The translations under genes were made by a program, and so were the position numbers. From positions 1 through 64,000 of the forward strand of contig CAOVHW010000002.1 in the NCBI GenBank assembly GCA_948543815.1: a stretch of 64,000 nucleotides of DNA. The letters are read 5' to 3'. The stretch comes from an uncultured Eubacteriales bacterium. GTDB taxonomy: Bacteria > Bacillota > Clostridia > Lachnospirales > CAMVHY01. This document shows, in pieces, positions 16,660 through 25,700 of the stretch. Each line of letters opens with the position of its first letter. Position 1 is the first letter of the stretch. The notes beneath the pieces were generated by a model that was not told where the DNA came from, did no database searches, and was given only the letters and a program-made list of their open reading frames with translations.

Positions 16660-17394
16660 CTAATATGTAAATTTTTTTTGAACATCCTCATACGCTTTCG
16701 GCGTACCAATATCGTAGCATTCGCCAATTATTTTATATATATAAACATCTTGACGTTTATAAAGCCATTGCAAAAAAAATCCAGGTGCATCCGGAATATT
16801 TCCATCTTGCAAATATTTTTTTATGAGCGGTAAAGTTTGTTTGCGATAAATATAATTTGCATAGACAACAAGATTTGACTTCGGAACCTGTGGTTTTTCC
16901 TCTAAATCAATTAATTTATTATTTCCATCCGTTAATGCAATAGCAAATTGATTTAACAAATTTTTATCATTAAACTCTTTTGCGCACGCACAATCTTTTT
17001 GACACGCCATAGCAAATTCGTAATAATCTTTTAACTGAAATGTAAAGAAATTATCGCCAGCAATTATAATTAAATCGTCATTAATTTTCTCATGGTCAAT
17101 AACGAATTGAATATCGCCAATCGCACCTTTTTTATCTCCATCTTGTGTCGTCCCATCATTTATAACTTTTACCGGAATTTGTGAATTAATTGAAATTTGC
17201 CAGTCAAAAAAATTTTGTGCGAACTTCGCATTCGTTACAACATAGATATAATCAACTGCCTCCAAATTATTAATTTGGTCAACAATGTAATTAATAATTG
17301 GCTTATTATTTATCGGTAATAAAGCTTTTGGCATATTTAATGTCAAAGGATATAAACGAGTTGCATAGCCTGCCGCTAAAATAATTGCTTTCAT
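16660..17394 (-). CDS. Sugar-phosphate nucleotidyltransferase (NTP_transferase family)
   Basis: The enzyme transfers NMP from an NTP to a sugar 1-phosphate or phosphocholine-like acceptor. The 244-residue protein has the family opening MKAIILAAGYATRLYPLTLN, then MPKALLPINNKPII, the metal-binding LIIIAGDNFF and the sugar-site LIDLEEKPQ, ending with CYDIGTPKAYEDV. It lacks the C-terminal beta-helix of GlmU, so it is a short form like RmlA or LicC/HddC. The nucleotide and the sugar cannot be told apart by eye. ATG follows AAAGGAGA. A hairpin overlaps its ribosome site (17406-17442). The next gene downstream is an unknown Rossmann-like protein. Confidence 0.92.
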   Translation of the reverse strand: MKAIILAAGYATRLYPLTLNMPKALLPINNKPIINYIVDQINNLEAVDYIYVVTNAKFAQNFFDWQISINSQIPVKVINDGTTQDGDKKGAIGDIQFVIDHEKINDDLIIIAGDNFFTFQLKDYYEFAMACQKDCACAKEFNDKNLLNQFAIALTDGNNKLIDLEEKPQVPKSNLVVYANYIYRKQTLPLIKKYLQDGNIPDAPGFFLQWLYKRQDVYIYKIIGECYDIGTPKAYEDVQKKFTY

Positions 17395-17405
17395 AAAAAA
17401 AATCT

Positions 17406-17442
17406 CCTTTGTACGTTATTAGATAATTATAACATACAAAAG
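17406..17442 (-). terminator. Hairpin with T-run between sigK and the nucleotidyltransferase gene
   Basis: On the minus strand CTTTTGTATGTTAT (17442-17429) pairs with ATAACGTACAAAGG (17419-17406), with wobble pairs. It is followed by AGA and eight Ts running into the ATG at 17394. It looks like the sigK terminator and covers part of the next gene's SD. A TATAAT lies inside the dyad, so it may equally be a promoter region. Confidence 0.4.
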
Positions 17443-17446
17443 AGAA

Positions 17447-18109
17447 TTAATCCTGCATTTTTTGGTAAAGTTTTTTTAACGCTTTTTTTTCAATACGAGA
17501 GACATAGCTACGAGAAATACCTAAGAGTTCCGCAATTTCACGTTGAGTTTTCTCATAGCCATTTAGTAAACCGTAGCGCATAGCGATAATTAATTTTTCA
17601 CGTTCATGTAAAAAATTTTTGATTATCTGGTATACACGATGGCTCTCAAATTTTAGATTTATTTTCTCATCAATATTCTCACGTTCGTCAAAAAGTTTAT
17701 CCTCTAAACTTACCTCATTCCCCTCATTATCAATACCTATTGGGCCCTGTAGTGAGACATCATTAAAATATTTTTTAGATGAACGGATATGCATTAAGAT
17801 TTCATTTTCGATACAACGAGCGGCATAAGTTGCAAGTCGTACTCCTTTGTCAACTTTATACGTATTAATTGCCTTAATCAAACCAATAGTTCCAATAGAG
17901 ATTAAATCCTCATTTTCTTTCCCATTATATTTTTTAACGATATGAGCAACAAGCCGTAAATTCCTCTCAATTAAAATATTTTTAGCATCATGACTACCAT
18001 TTTTGTACTCATTAAAATATTTTTGTTCTTCTTCAAGTGTTAAAGGCTTTGGAAAAGAATTATTCGTAACGTATGCGAACATAAATATAAAATTTAATAA
18101 TCCAAACAA
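17447..18109 (-). CDS. sigK: Sporulation sigma factor SigK (pro-sigma-K)
   Basis: Sigma-K directs late mother-cell transcription (coat, cortex, lysis) during sporulation. The 220-residue product has region 2 with NLRLVAHIVKKYNG, EDLISIGTIGLIKAI and ATYAARCIENEILMHIRSS, and a region 4 helix-turn-helix with TQREIAELLGISRSYVSRIE. TTG at 18109 is chosen because GGGAGG is 7 bases upstream. That start gives an N-terminus MFGLLNFIFMFAYVTNN that matches the hydrophobic pro-sequence of pro-sigma-K ahead of SFPKPL, implying activation by membrane proteolysis (SpoIVFB type). A start at the ATG at 18082 would remove most of the pro-sequence. The gene is whole, with no skin element. The SD lies in a large hairpin (18113-18161). 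Confidence 0.93.
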   Translation of the reverse strand: MFGLLNFIFMFAYVTNNSFPKPLTLEEEQKYFNEYKNGSHDAKNILIERNLRLVAHIVKKYNGKENEDLISIGTIGLIKAINTYKVDKGVRLATYAARCIENEILMHIRSSKKYFNDVSLQGPIGIDNEGNEVSLEDKLFDERENIDEKINLKFESHRVYQIIKNFLHEREKLIIAMRYGLLNGYEKTQREIAELLGISRSYVSRIEKKALKKLYQKMQD

Positions 18110-18112
18110 AAA

Positions 18113-18161
18113 GACACCTCCCGCCCTACATAATTTAATATATGTAGGCCTAAGAGGTGCC
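18113..18161 (-). promoter_or_regulatory. Hairpin sequestering the sigK ribosome binding site
   Basis: On the RNA, GGCACCTC (18161-18154) pairs with GAGGTGTC (18120-18113), and inside it CCTACATA-type arms pair (18148-18141 with 18132-18125) around an AU-rich loop. The 3' arm contains the GGAGG of sigK, and TTTTT follows before the TTG start. It could act as a translational lock, as an attenuator (it also resembles a terminator), or as the terminator of the upstream gene. Confidence 0.6.
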
Positions 18162-18199
18162 GTGCAAGTCAATAATTTGTGTTACGCGTTTTTAATTTG

Positions 18200-20242
18200 T
18201 TAAATTTGTACAACTTCTGGTTGAGATTCAATTTGTGGAAAAATATTTTTTTCATCAAAATAATTTTTTAAATCTGAACCCAATTTACTACCATTCGCTT
18301 CCATTATAATTTTTTGATAAATTTCACTCATATTCTTTTCTTCGCTTTTCTTTTGTTCAAACCAACTCACCATAAACGTTTCAACAAATTCTTTAGTAAG
18401 CAACGATGCCATAATTAAACTAAAACCAGCAACCGAATTTAACAAATTCATTGCCCCAATAAATGTTCCATATAATTCAACAAAACTTTCTGTATCAGTT
18501 ATTGTTTTACCTAAAATCTCAACAGTTGCACGAAATTCAGGATGTTGAATAAAATTATTTTTAAATTCTTCTTTGTTTAGTTCAGGTACAAGACCGAAAA
18601 CTTTTTTCTGATTTTCAGAAAGAACAAAAAAGTCTGCATCTTGAGCTAATTTTTCAAAATTTGTGACAAGCGTGTTGCTATTCTCGCCTCTATTTTTAAC
18701 TATTAATTTCTTTCTGTTTGAATAAATCCAATCAAGAAATTCTTTTTGATTTGGAACCTTTTCCGTAACCTTTGCAAGTTTAGTAAAACTTTCTTTGTTT
18801 AAATTCAAACATAAGCTTCTATTCCACCACCAACTTCTTGATGATAGCTCAAATAAAATAACTATTTCGTCTCCTTCTAGCTCTGGTCTTTTATCCATAC
18901 GTACCATAACAGATGATCTATTAACTTCATCTTTCTTTAATGGAATATTTAATGCAGTATCGTCTCTAAAAAATTCTCCTTCCTTAATTAAAGTAACTTT
19001 TGCTTTTGTTTCCCATGTAACATCACGATTGTAAAAAAGTCTTTGATTTTCGTTATAACATTCCAACAAAGCTTTAAAATTTTCATTTTTTTCTAATATA
19101 AAATTTAAAAATTCTTCATCTTCAAATGCTTTTTTGAAAAATCTTGAACGAAAAACATATTGATTCAAAAATGTTTTAATTTCTCCCTCATAATCATTTG
19201 TGATATTTTCTATGTAATTCATGAAATTAGTAAAAATAAAATTATTTTCATCTGTAAACTGAGACAAGTCTGCTTGATTAAATAAATTTAAAGAATTTTG
19301 CTCCTTATTTCCCTCAGTTTTTAATTGAAATATTTTATTTATCACTATTTCTAAATTGTGTACTTTTTTTTCCATTTGCTGTTGCTTCCAAACTTTTCTT
19401 AAATCAAAAAAAGACTCACACATTTTTTTTGGAATAAAATTATCGCCATTTTTATAATAATAAACTTGACCATCTTCAGATAAACTGAATTTTTTTTCTG
19501 ATGTAAGCACCGAATTTATTGCATCCAATATTTGCATCAAATAATTAAAATCAAGACCAATGTTACGAAGCACATTAGCAAAAAACTTATTATAATCATT
19601 TTTTAAATAAATAATTTTATTTAACAAAAGAGAAATTACTTTAAATTCATCGACATTATTAGTGTTTTCAATAAATATGTTTATAGATTCCGTTGCATAT
19701 TGTTCTAGATTATAAAAATAAGCCAAATTATTGTTTTGCCATTTTTTAAAAATGCACAAAACATCATTCAATAATCGAAAATTATGCATTATTAAATATG
19801 CTTCGCTTGAGTTTAATTCATCAGTATATACATATCCATCATCTTTTTTGTTTTCTGGTCTTTGGCCTGCTTTTGCAAGGGCACCAGATGCCCCACGAAA
19901 TACATATTGAAGAAATGGAACTTCATCATAATGCTCAAAACATGCTGTCGTAAAAAAATTCGTACTAAATTTGCCTCTCCAAATGTATTTTGCATACAAA
20001 TCTCTAAACCTCAAATTATTATTTAGCTTTTTTTGCTCATCACGATTCAAAGCATTTTGCAATGCTTCAAAACCTTTTTTTTCAAATGCTTCAATTACTT
20101 TCATATCATTGCTAAACGCATTTACATTATCTTCAGTTACAAACTTAAAGCTATCATAATTTTCGATTTCTATTTGTGCAATTAAAGTTAAAATATTATT
20201 TACAGCATTTTCATCGTTTTGAGTCACCGCAGGCTCACTCAC
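18200..20242 (-). CDS. Large unknown protein, member 1 of a three-paralogue family
   Basis: The family is not recognised. GTG at 20242 is used because GAGGTG lies 6 bases upstream. The 680-residue product is Lys/Glu/Asn/Phe-rich and largely helical, with no signal peptide. It shares a block with the proteins at 22625 and 25701, from about residue 465: SSRSWWWNRSL, then DWIYSNRKKLI, then AQDADFFVLSENQKKVFGLVP and an EFKNN....PEFRATVE segment. Near the C-terminus a less polar stretch (IGAMNLLNSVAGFSLIMAS) might be a membrane or packing helix. It is the most divergent paralogue and has its own promoter. sigK follows downstream. The function is unknown. Confidence 0.75.
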   Translation of the reverse strand: MSEPAVTQNDENAVNNILTLIAQIEIENYDSFKFVTEDNVNAFSNDMKVIEAFEKKGFEALQNALNRDEQKKLNNNLRFRDLYAKYIWRGKFSTNFFTTACFEHYDEVPFLQYVFRGASGALAKAGQRPENKKDDGYVYTDELNSSEAYLIMHNFRLLNDVLCIFKKWQNNNLAYFYNLEQYATESINIFIENTNNVDEFKVISLLLNKIIYLKNDYNKFFANVLRNIGLDFNYLMQILDAINSVLTSEKKFSLSEDGQVYYYKNGDNFIPKKMCESFFDLRKVWKQQQMEKKVHNLEIVINKIFQLKTEGNKEQNSLNLFNQADLSQFTDENNFIFTNFMNYIENITNDYEGEIKTFLNQYVFRSRFFKKAFEDEEFLNFILEKNENFKALLECYNENQRLFYNRDVTWETKAKVTLIKEGEFFRDDTALNIPLKKDEVNRSSVMVRMDKRPELEGDEIVILFELSSRSWWWNRSLCLNLNKESFTKLAKVTEKVPNQKEFLDWIYSNRKKLIVKNRGENSNTLVTNFEKLAQDADFFVLSENQKKVFGLVPELNKEEFKNNFIQHPEFRATVEILGKTITDTESFVELYGTFIGAMNLLNSVAGFSLIMASLLTKEFVETFMVSWFEQKKSEEKNMSEIYQKIIMEANGSKLGSDLKNYFDEKNIFPQIESQPEVVQI

Positions 20243-20281
20243 ATTAATCACCTCATTTTCAAAATAAAACTCCCTGTTTAT

Positions 20282-20309
20282 ATTATACGCGATACTGTAA
20301 AAATATCAA
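20282..20309 (-). promoter_or_regulatory. Promoter of the 680-aa paralogue gene
   Basis: On the minus strand TTGATA (20309-20304) and TATAAT (20287-20282) are separated by 16 bases, about 40 bases before the GTG start. Confidence 0.6.
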
Positions 20310-20329
20310 CAAAAATATGTAAATTTTGA

Positions 20330-21514
20330 TTATATAAGAGCAAGCGTTTCCTTGGCAATCATTAATTCTTCATTTGTCGGAACAACTAAAAGTTTCACGC
20401 GCGAATTATCGGCTGAAAAATCAATCTCTTGACCCTTACAATTATTTTTTTCTTTATCGATTTCAACGCCTAAATAATTTAGATATGAACAAATTTTTTC
20501 ACGAGTAATCGGACTATTTTCACCTAATCCAGCAGTAAAAACAATTGCGTCAACACCGTTCATAGCAGCCGCATAACTTCCAATATATTTTGCACAACGA
20601 TAGTAAAAAATTTCTAGCGCAATTTTTGCCCGCTCATTACCATTTATTGCAGCGGCTTCGATATCGCGAAAGTCACTAGATATGCCGGAAATGCCAAAAA
20701 CTCCCGACTTTTTATTTAATATATCATCGATTTGATTTATTGTCAAATTTTCTTCACACATCAAAAATTTTATAATAGCGGGATCGATGTCGCCACATCT
20801 TGTCCCCATTGCCAAACCTTCAAGCGGTGTAAACCCCATCGAAGTATCGATACACTTGCCATTTTCGACTGCACAAATACTTGAGCCATTACCGAGATGG
20901 CAAGTAATAATTTTCAAATTTGAGTTATCTAACATTTTTGTTGCACGCATCGAAACATATTGATGACTTGTGCCATGAAAACCATAGCGGCGAATCTGAT
21001 AGCGCTCAAAATATTCATAAGGTAAGGCATAGAGGAAAGCTTTTGTCGACATTGTTTGATGAAAAGCGGTATCGAAAACCGCAACTTGTTTTGTCCACGG
21101 CATCAATTTTTCACACGCTTCAATCCCCATTAAATTTTGTGGATTATGCAACGGTCCAAGTATAAAACATTCACGTATAGCATTCTTTACCTCGCTGTCA
21201 ACTATAACAGGCTTATTAAAAAATTTTCCGCCATGTAAAACTCGATGACCCACCGCATCTATCTCTGTAATATTTTGCAAAACGCCATAATTTTCATCCA
21301 AAAGATTGTCCATAACAATTTGTACAGCGTCCAAATGATTTTGCAATGAAATTTCTTTTTCAAATGAATTGCCATCAAAAATTTTGTGAGTGACACGTGA
21401 ATTATTAAGGCCGATTCGCTCACATAAACCTTTCGCTAAAACCTGTTCAGTATCCATATCAATTAACTGATATTTGAGCGACGAACTCCCACAATTCAAA
21501 ACAAGAATTTTCAT
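20330..21514 (-). CDS. ackA: Acetate kinase
   Basis: Converts acetyl phosphate and ADP to acetate and ATP, the ATP-yielding last step of acetate fermentation in the cytosol. The 394-residue protein has the ASKHA-fold start MKILVLNCGSSSLKYQLID, the catalytic GHRVLHGGKFF, PLHNPQNL, FDTAFHQTMS with the catalytic Asp, the RRYGFHGTSHQYVS signature, ATP-binding HLGNGSSICAV and FTAGLGENSPITRE. ATG at 21514 is chosen because AAAGGAGC is 8 bases upstream; longer in-frame starts lack a site and run into pta. It sits 13 bases after pta and is clearly co-transcribed with it. Confidence 0.98.
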   Translation of the reverse strand: MKILVLNCGSSSLKYQLIDMDTEQVLAKGLCERIGLNNSRVTHKIFDGNSFEKEISLQNHLDAVQIVMDNLLDENYGVLQNITEIDAVGHRVLHGGKFFNKPVIVDSEVKNAIRECFILGPLHNPQNLMGIEACEKLMPWTKQVAVFDTAFHQTMSTKAFLYALPYEYFERYQIRRYGFHGTSHQYVSMRATKMLDNSNLKIITCHLGNGSSICAVENGKCIDTSMGFTPLEGLAMGTRCGDIDPAIIKFLMCEENLTINQIDDILNKKSGVFGISGISSDFRDIEAAAINGNERAKIALEIFYYRCAKYIGSYAAAMNGVDAIVFTAGLGENSPITREKICSYLNYLGVEIDKEKNNCKGQEIDFSADNSRVKLLVVPTNEELMIAKETLALI

Positions 21515-21527
21515 ACGAAACGCTCCT

Positions 21528-22511
21528 TTAATTTTTCTGTGCCTGAACGCAAGTAATTGCGACAACGCCAACAATATCTTCGGCACTACAACCGCGCGAC
21601 AAATCATTTACTGGTTTTGCAATACCTTGCGTAATTGGACCAAATGCTTGCGCGCCACTAAATCGCTGAACTAATTTGTAACCAATATTTCCGGCATCCA
21701 AATCCGGAAAAATTAAAACGTTTGCTTTCCCAGCAACATCACTATCTTTAGATTTTATTTGTGCAACTGAATCAACAATTGCCGCATCAAGCTGTAATTC
21801 GCCATCGATAAGAAAATCCGAATTACTTTCTTTAGCTAAATTTGTAGCTTCAATAACTTTGTCAACGTCAGAATGTTTTGCACTACCTTTCGTCGAATGT
21901 GAAAGCATTGCGACAATCGGTTCGCCCCCAATCAAATTTCTAAATGACTCAGCACTACTCTTAGCTATCTCAGAAAGTTCTAACGCTGACGGATTTTGAT
22001 TTATAGCACAATCCGCAAAAATTAATGTGCCATCATAACCAAATTGAGTTGTCGGCGTAACCATGACAAAAATTGCCGACACCAACTTAGCCGACGGCGC
22101 CGTTTTTAAAATTTGTAAAGACGGCCGCAAAACATTTGCTGTTGAATTTATCGCACCGGCAACCATTCCATCAGCCACTCCATCTTTTACAAGCATAACA
22201 GAAAAATATAAAGAATCGTTAAGCAATATCTCGTGAGCTTTTTCTGGCGTCATACCTTTATTTTTTCTAAGTTCATAAAATTTATTTGACAAATCATTTA
22301 ATAATTCATCATCTTTTTGCTCAATAAACTTTGCAGTTGATAAATTATAATCTAAAAAATTTTCTTGTTTGCCGATTAAAATTAAATCCGCAATATTTTC
22401 CGCCAATATAATTTCGGCGGCCTTTAAAGTTCTGACATCAGATGTTTCAGGCAAAACAATAGTTTTTTTATTTTGCTTTGCCATCGATTTCATTTTATCT
22501 AAAAAATTCAT
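21528..22511 (-). CDS. pta: Phosphate acetyltransferase
   Basis: Exchanges CoA of acetyl-CoA for phosphate, giving acetyl phosphate for AckA. The 327-residue protein is the short, single-domain Pta of Gram-positives. It shows IVLPETSDVRTLKAAEI, DGMVAGAINSTANVLRPSLQ, VMVTPTTQFGYDGTLIFADCAINQNP, MLSHSTKGSAKHSDV, the signature LIFPDLDAGNIGYKL and AFGPITQGIAKPVNDLSRG. ATG at 22511 follows GGAGG by 7 bases. It forms the pta-ackA operon, wedged between two members of the large unknown family and separated from the upstream one by the terminator at 22573. Confidence 0.98.
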   Translation of the reverse strand: MNFLDKMKSMAKQNKKTIVLPETSDVRTLKAAEIILAENIADLILIGKQENFLDYNLSTAKFIEQKDDELLNDLSNKFYELRKNKGMTPEKAHEILLNDSLYFSVMLVKDGVADGMVAGAINSTANVLRPSLQILKTAPSAKLVSAIFVMVTPTTQFGYDGTLIFADCAINQNPSALELSEIAKSSAESFRNLIGGEPIVAMLSHSTKGSAKHSDVDKVIEATNLAKESNSDFLIDGELQLDAAIVDSVAQIKSKDSDVAGKANVLIFPDLDAGNIGYKLVQRFSGAQAFGPITQGIAKPVNDLSRGCSAEDIVGVVAITCVQAQKN

Positions 22512-22572
22512 CGCTTTACCTCCAAAAAAATTTTCAAGGTAATTATATAAAAACAAGATATTGCGTGCAAAC

Positions 22573-22602
22573 AAAAAATCTGCCATAAATTTTGGCAGAT
22601 TT
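22573..22602 (-). terminator. Intrinsic terminator of the 982-aa paralogue gene
   Basis: On the minus strand AAATCTGCCA and TGGCAGATTT pair around 7 bases (22602-22576) and six Ts follow. It lies between the stop at 22625 and pta. Confidence 0.75.
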
Positions 22603-22624
22603 CTATAACCTTTTGAATTTTTAT

Positions 22625-25573
22625 TTATTGCGCTCGTACTGCTGTTCTATTAATAACAGCTTCAAGCTTTGGTATATTTTCTCCTGTTGCAAGCGCCTCT
22701 GCAACTTTTGGATGTGCACCTAAATGACATTTAAAATCATCCGCAAATCCAAAACATTTATTTTTACTTATTAATTCTTCTAACAAAATAAAAATATCAG
22801 CTAATTTATCTGGTTTAAAATTTAATAATAAAAAATCAGCTAAAAGTTTAGGATTTGAATTTATAATTAATTTTGAATCAATTAATAACTCATCCAAACG
22901 CGCATAATTCTTCTCACTTAAATTATTTTCTTCTATTCCTTTAGCTATTGTTTTCGAAAAATTTATTGCCTTCTTAATAAAAAATTTCTTCTTAGAAAAT
23001 TCAGCAAATATCTGACACAATTTATTTTTTTCATTTTCATTTTTATTTTCCAACATTAAGTTTATTTCTTTGAAATCATTAAAGGAAACATAATGCACAT
23101 TGCTTATATTTAAACCTGCTTTTGATAATTCATTTAACTTCAAAATATTTTCGCCGATGTTTAATTTTTCACGTTCTAAATTAGAAACAAATTCAAAAAT
23201 ATAATTTGAATAAACTTTTTGAGAAAGTTCAGCAAATACATTATAAAATTGTTCTTTTTCATTTACATTTTGCATAACTAATTTTATTTTTTCAAAATCT
23301 AAAACATTTGTTTTGGTTATATCAAATCCTAATTTCAAAAGCTCAAATAATATAAGAACATCATCTTTTGAATTTATAAAATAAAAAATATCATCTGTTT
23401 TAATTAACTTATGAAATTGTTTAAGTTTAGCACTATCATTTTCAAAAGCTTTTGTAATAAAAGGTTGTTTTTTACTAACAATAATTTCCATTACTTTAGC
23501 CTTTAAATTTTTTGATTTTTCATCATTCAAAAAGGAAATTATTTCATTGAGCGAGTTTAAATATCTATTTTCTTCTACAAAAAATAAAATTTCAGCAATA
23601 AACTCAAGTTTTAATGGTAATTTAAAAATTAAATTTTGAACCTTAGGTAATGATTCAATTACATTCGGTAACAATTTGAAAACTGTATAAATTTTATATC
23701 CATTTTCATCGTTTAAATAATCACATGCTACTTGACAAATTTTTTCTTGTTCTAGAATATTATTTCCTGGAAATTTATTTTTATAAAAGTTTATAACATC
23801 TCTCGTAAATAATCTTTCCTTATTCTTATTTATTAAATCTCTACATTTTGGATTTAGCAATTCTTCCATAAGCAAATCATTTATATCCTCTTGACTATTA
23901 CATGCAATTGAACAAAATTTTAACAATTCATTTTTATATCCTTTATCAATTGGTGGGGTTGTTTTATTTAATTTAGATATAAACAAAATCCAATTATAAA
24001 TATAAGCAAAAGCATATACTTTCTGTATGCATTCAGGAAATTGTTTTAATTCTTCTCCCAAAGTTTCATAAATTTTATTTACATCAAAAGTATCAAGTGC
24101 AATTCGTATATCCTCAATCGTTACACCATTTCTTAAACAATTATTAATATATTCAATAAGACTTAATGAACAAACTTCCGTAATAGTTAACAAATTTTTT
24201 ATAGCCTGAGGTGTTTGACAAACATTTCTAAAATTTTCGTTTCGAAATAAATTACGAAATTCATCTTGTCTTTCTAGAGGAACAAGTTTTAGAAGTTCCT
24301 CTTGTTCACGCGAAAAGAAACCAGCATTTTGTGCATGAGTCCAAAAATCACTTGCTAATCCATCTTCTGTTATTAAATTATCTCTATTTTGATACAACCA
24401 TTCATAAAAATTCTCAATTTGTTCTTTAGGCAAATTACTTAAAGTATATGCAATTTTTGATAAACCTCTCTCGCCATTAATGTTTTTTAATAATCTTTGC
24501 AAATTTTTATTTCTGTTACAAAACCAACACTTACGTGAAAAAGAAAATAAAACAACTAATTCTGAAGCAGGTAATTCATAATTTTTAATAATTCTTGAAA
24601 CCGACCATTTATCAAATTCTTTTCTCAAAGAATTTACATCAAAATTAAGTGATTCCCCAAAAGATAAATTTCCAAAAAAATTATTAGTAAATTCATTTGC
24701 CTTTGTACTAAATTTTCTTTCTGCAAAAGAATATATTTTTACTACTTTACCAAAAACAATATTGAAATTTGTTGCATAATCGCTTTTACTAAAACTAGAT
24801 AAAAACTCTTCAAATTCCTTTTTCTTTCTATCAGTTGAAAAACTTATATTACCCTCTTGAACTTTTTCAAAAAAAGCAGCAAAATCACAAAGTTCATTAT
24901 CATAAGCTAATTTGCCAAATATTAAATCATAAAAAAGTTCTTCTGAAATAAATTTTTTTCTTTCTGCAAATGCCAACAAATTTGTTAAAAAATAAACATA
25001 TTGTTCTTCATTACTTGAATTTTTACTTTCATTGAATTTAGCCTCGAATTTAGCCTCTTCAACTTTTTTGCATAATACATCTAAAATTTGACAAAGCCAT
25101 AATATATCATTTGTTTTAGTTTCAGTATATTTTTCGGTGTATAAAAAATTTCCTAATTTAGATTCTCGATAAATAGCATGAATCAAAGTATTTTTATCAT
25201 CCTTTGGGCTTGAAGCAAATTCATAAAAAAATTTTTTGTTAATATGTTTATTTCTCGCAATAAATTCAGCCAACAAAATCAAAAAATTTCTATTTCTTAT
25301 TTCATAAACATGAAATTCTTTTTCTTCTAAATTTTGAAAATCACTTTTTTCCTCATTTAATAAATTACTCAACTTTTCATAAACTAAACTTTCAATTTCA
25401 TCAATTTCATCAATTTGATTAATATAAAATGAAAATCTATTAAACAATTCTTTGTCAATATTATTTTCATCAAGAAGTTCTATATCTTTTATTAAATTAA
25501 AAATACCTTCTGCAATTCTTTTTGCTTTTGAACGCTCTTCATTATTTTCCGCTACAGCCGTATCCTCACTCAT
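22625..25573 (-). CDS. Large unknown protein, member 2 of a three-paralogue family (982 aa)
   Basis: The family is not recognised. ATG at 25573 has CGAGGTGATAAA directly upstream, the same leader as the paralogue at 25701. The long helical protein has no signal peptide and no clear membrane helix. An N-terminal part (to about 170) shares EEKEFHVYEIRNRNFLILLAEF and the IHAIYRESKLGNF/KYT.TK segment with the 25701 protein. The middle holds SRKCWFCNRNKNLQRLL near residue 346, then WLYQNRDNLI, AQNAGFFSREQEELLKLVP and FRNENFRNVCQTPQAIKNLL. The C-terminal half is a run of helices that looks like an alpha-solenoid, ending near LGAHPKVAEAL. About 230 bases in the middle are nearly identical to the 25701 gene. 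The function is unknown. Confidence 0.8.
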   Translation of the reverse strand: MSEDTAVAENNEERSKAKRIAEGIFNLIKDIELLDENNIDKELFNRFSFYINQIDEIDEIESLVYEKLSNLLNEEKSDFQNLEEKEFHVYEIRNRNFLILLAEFIARNKHINKKFFYEFASSPKDDKNTLIHAIYRESKLGNFLYTEKYTETKTNDILWLCQILDVLCKKVEEAKFEAKFNESKNSSNEEQYVYFLTNLLAFAERKKFISEELFYDLIFGKLAYDNELCDFAAFFEKVQEGNISFSTDRKKKEFEEFLSSFSKSDYATNFNIVFGKVVKIYSFAERKFSTKANEFTNNFFGNLSFGESLNFDVNSLRKEFDKWSVSRIIKNYELPASELVVLFSFSRKCWFCNRNKNLQRLLKNINGERGLSKIAYTLSNLPKEQIENFYEWLYQNRDNLITEDGLASDFWTHAQNAGFFSREQEELLKLVPLERQDEFRNLFRNENFRNVCQTPQAIKNLLTITEVCSLSLIEYINNCLRNGVTIEDIRIALDTFDVNKIYETLGEELKQFPECIQKVYAFAYIYNWILFISKLNKTTPPIDKGYKNELLKFCSIACNSQEDINDLLMEELLNPKCRDLINKNKERLFTRDVINFYKNKFPGNNILEQEKICQVACDYLNDENGYKIYTVFKLLPNVIESLPKVQNLIFKLPLKLEFIAEILFFVEENRYLNSLNEIISFLNDEKSKNLKAKVMEIIVSKKQPFITKAFENDSAKLKQFHKLIKTDDIFYFINSKDDVLILFELLKLGFDITKTNVLDFEKIKLVMQNVNEKEQFYNVFAELSQKVYSNYIFEFVSNLEREKLNIGENILKLNELSKAGLNISNVHYVSFNDFKEINLMLENKNENEKNKLCQIFAEFSKKKFFIKKAINFSKTIAKGIEENNLSEKNYARLDELLIDSKLIINSNPKLLADFLLLNFKPDKLADIFILLEELISKNKCFGFADDFKCHLGAHPKVAEALATGENIPKLEAVINRTAVRAQ

Positions 25574-25700
25574 TTTATCACCTCGATTAAAATGTTAAAC
25601 ACATTAATTATCATATAATTATTATAATACATATAAAAATATATTTAAAGTTAATGCGGATAAAATAAATACTCATTTAAATTTAATAGTGCTTAATGTT

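Noticed and set aside
18109..18172. TTG at 18172 as the sigK start
   Set aside because: It would translate the hairpin itself and has no SD. TTG at 18109 has GGGAGG at proper spacing and gives the expected pro-sequence.
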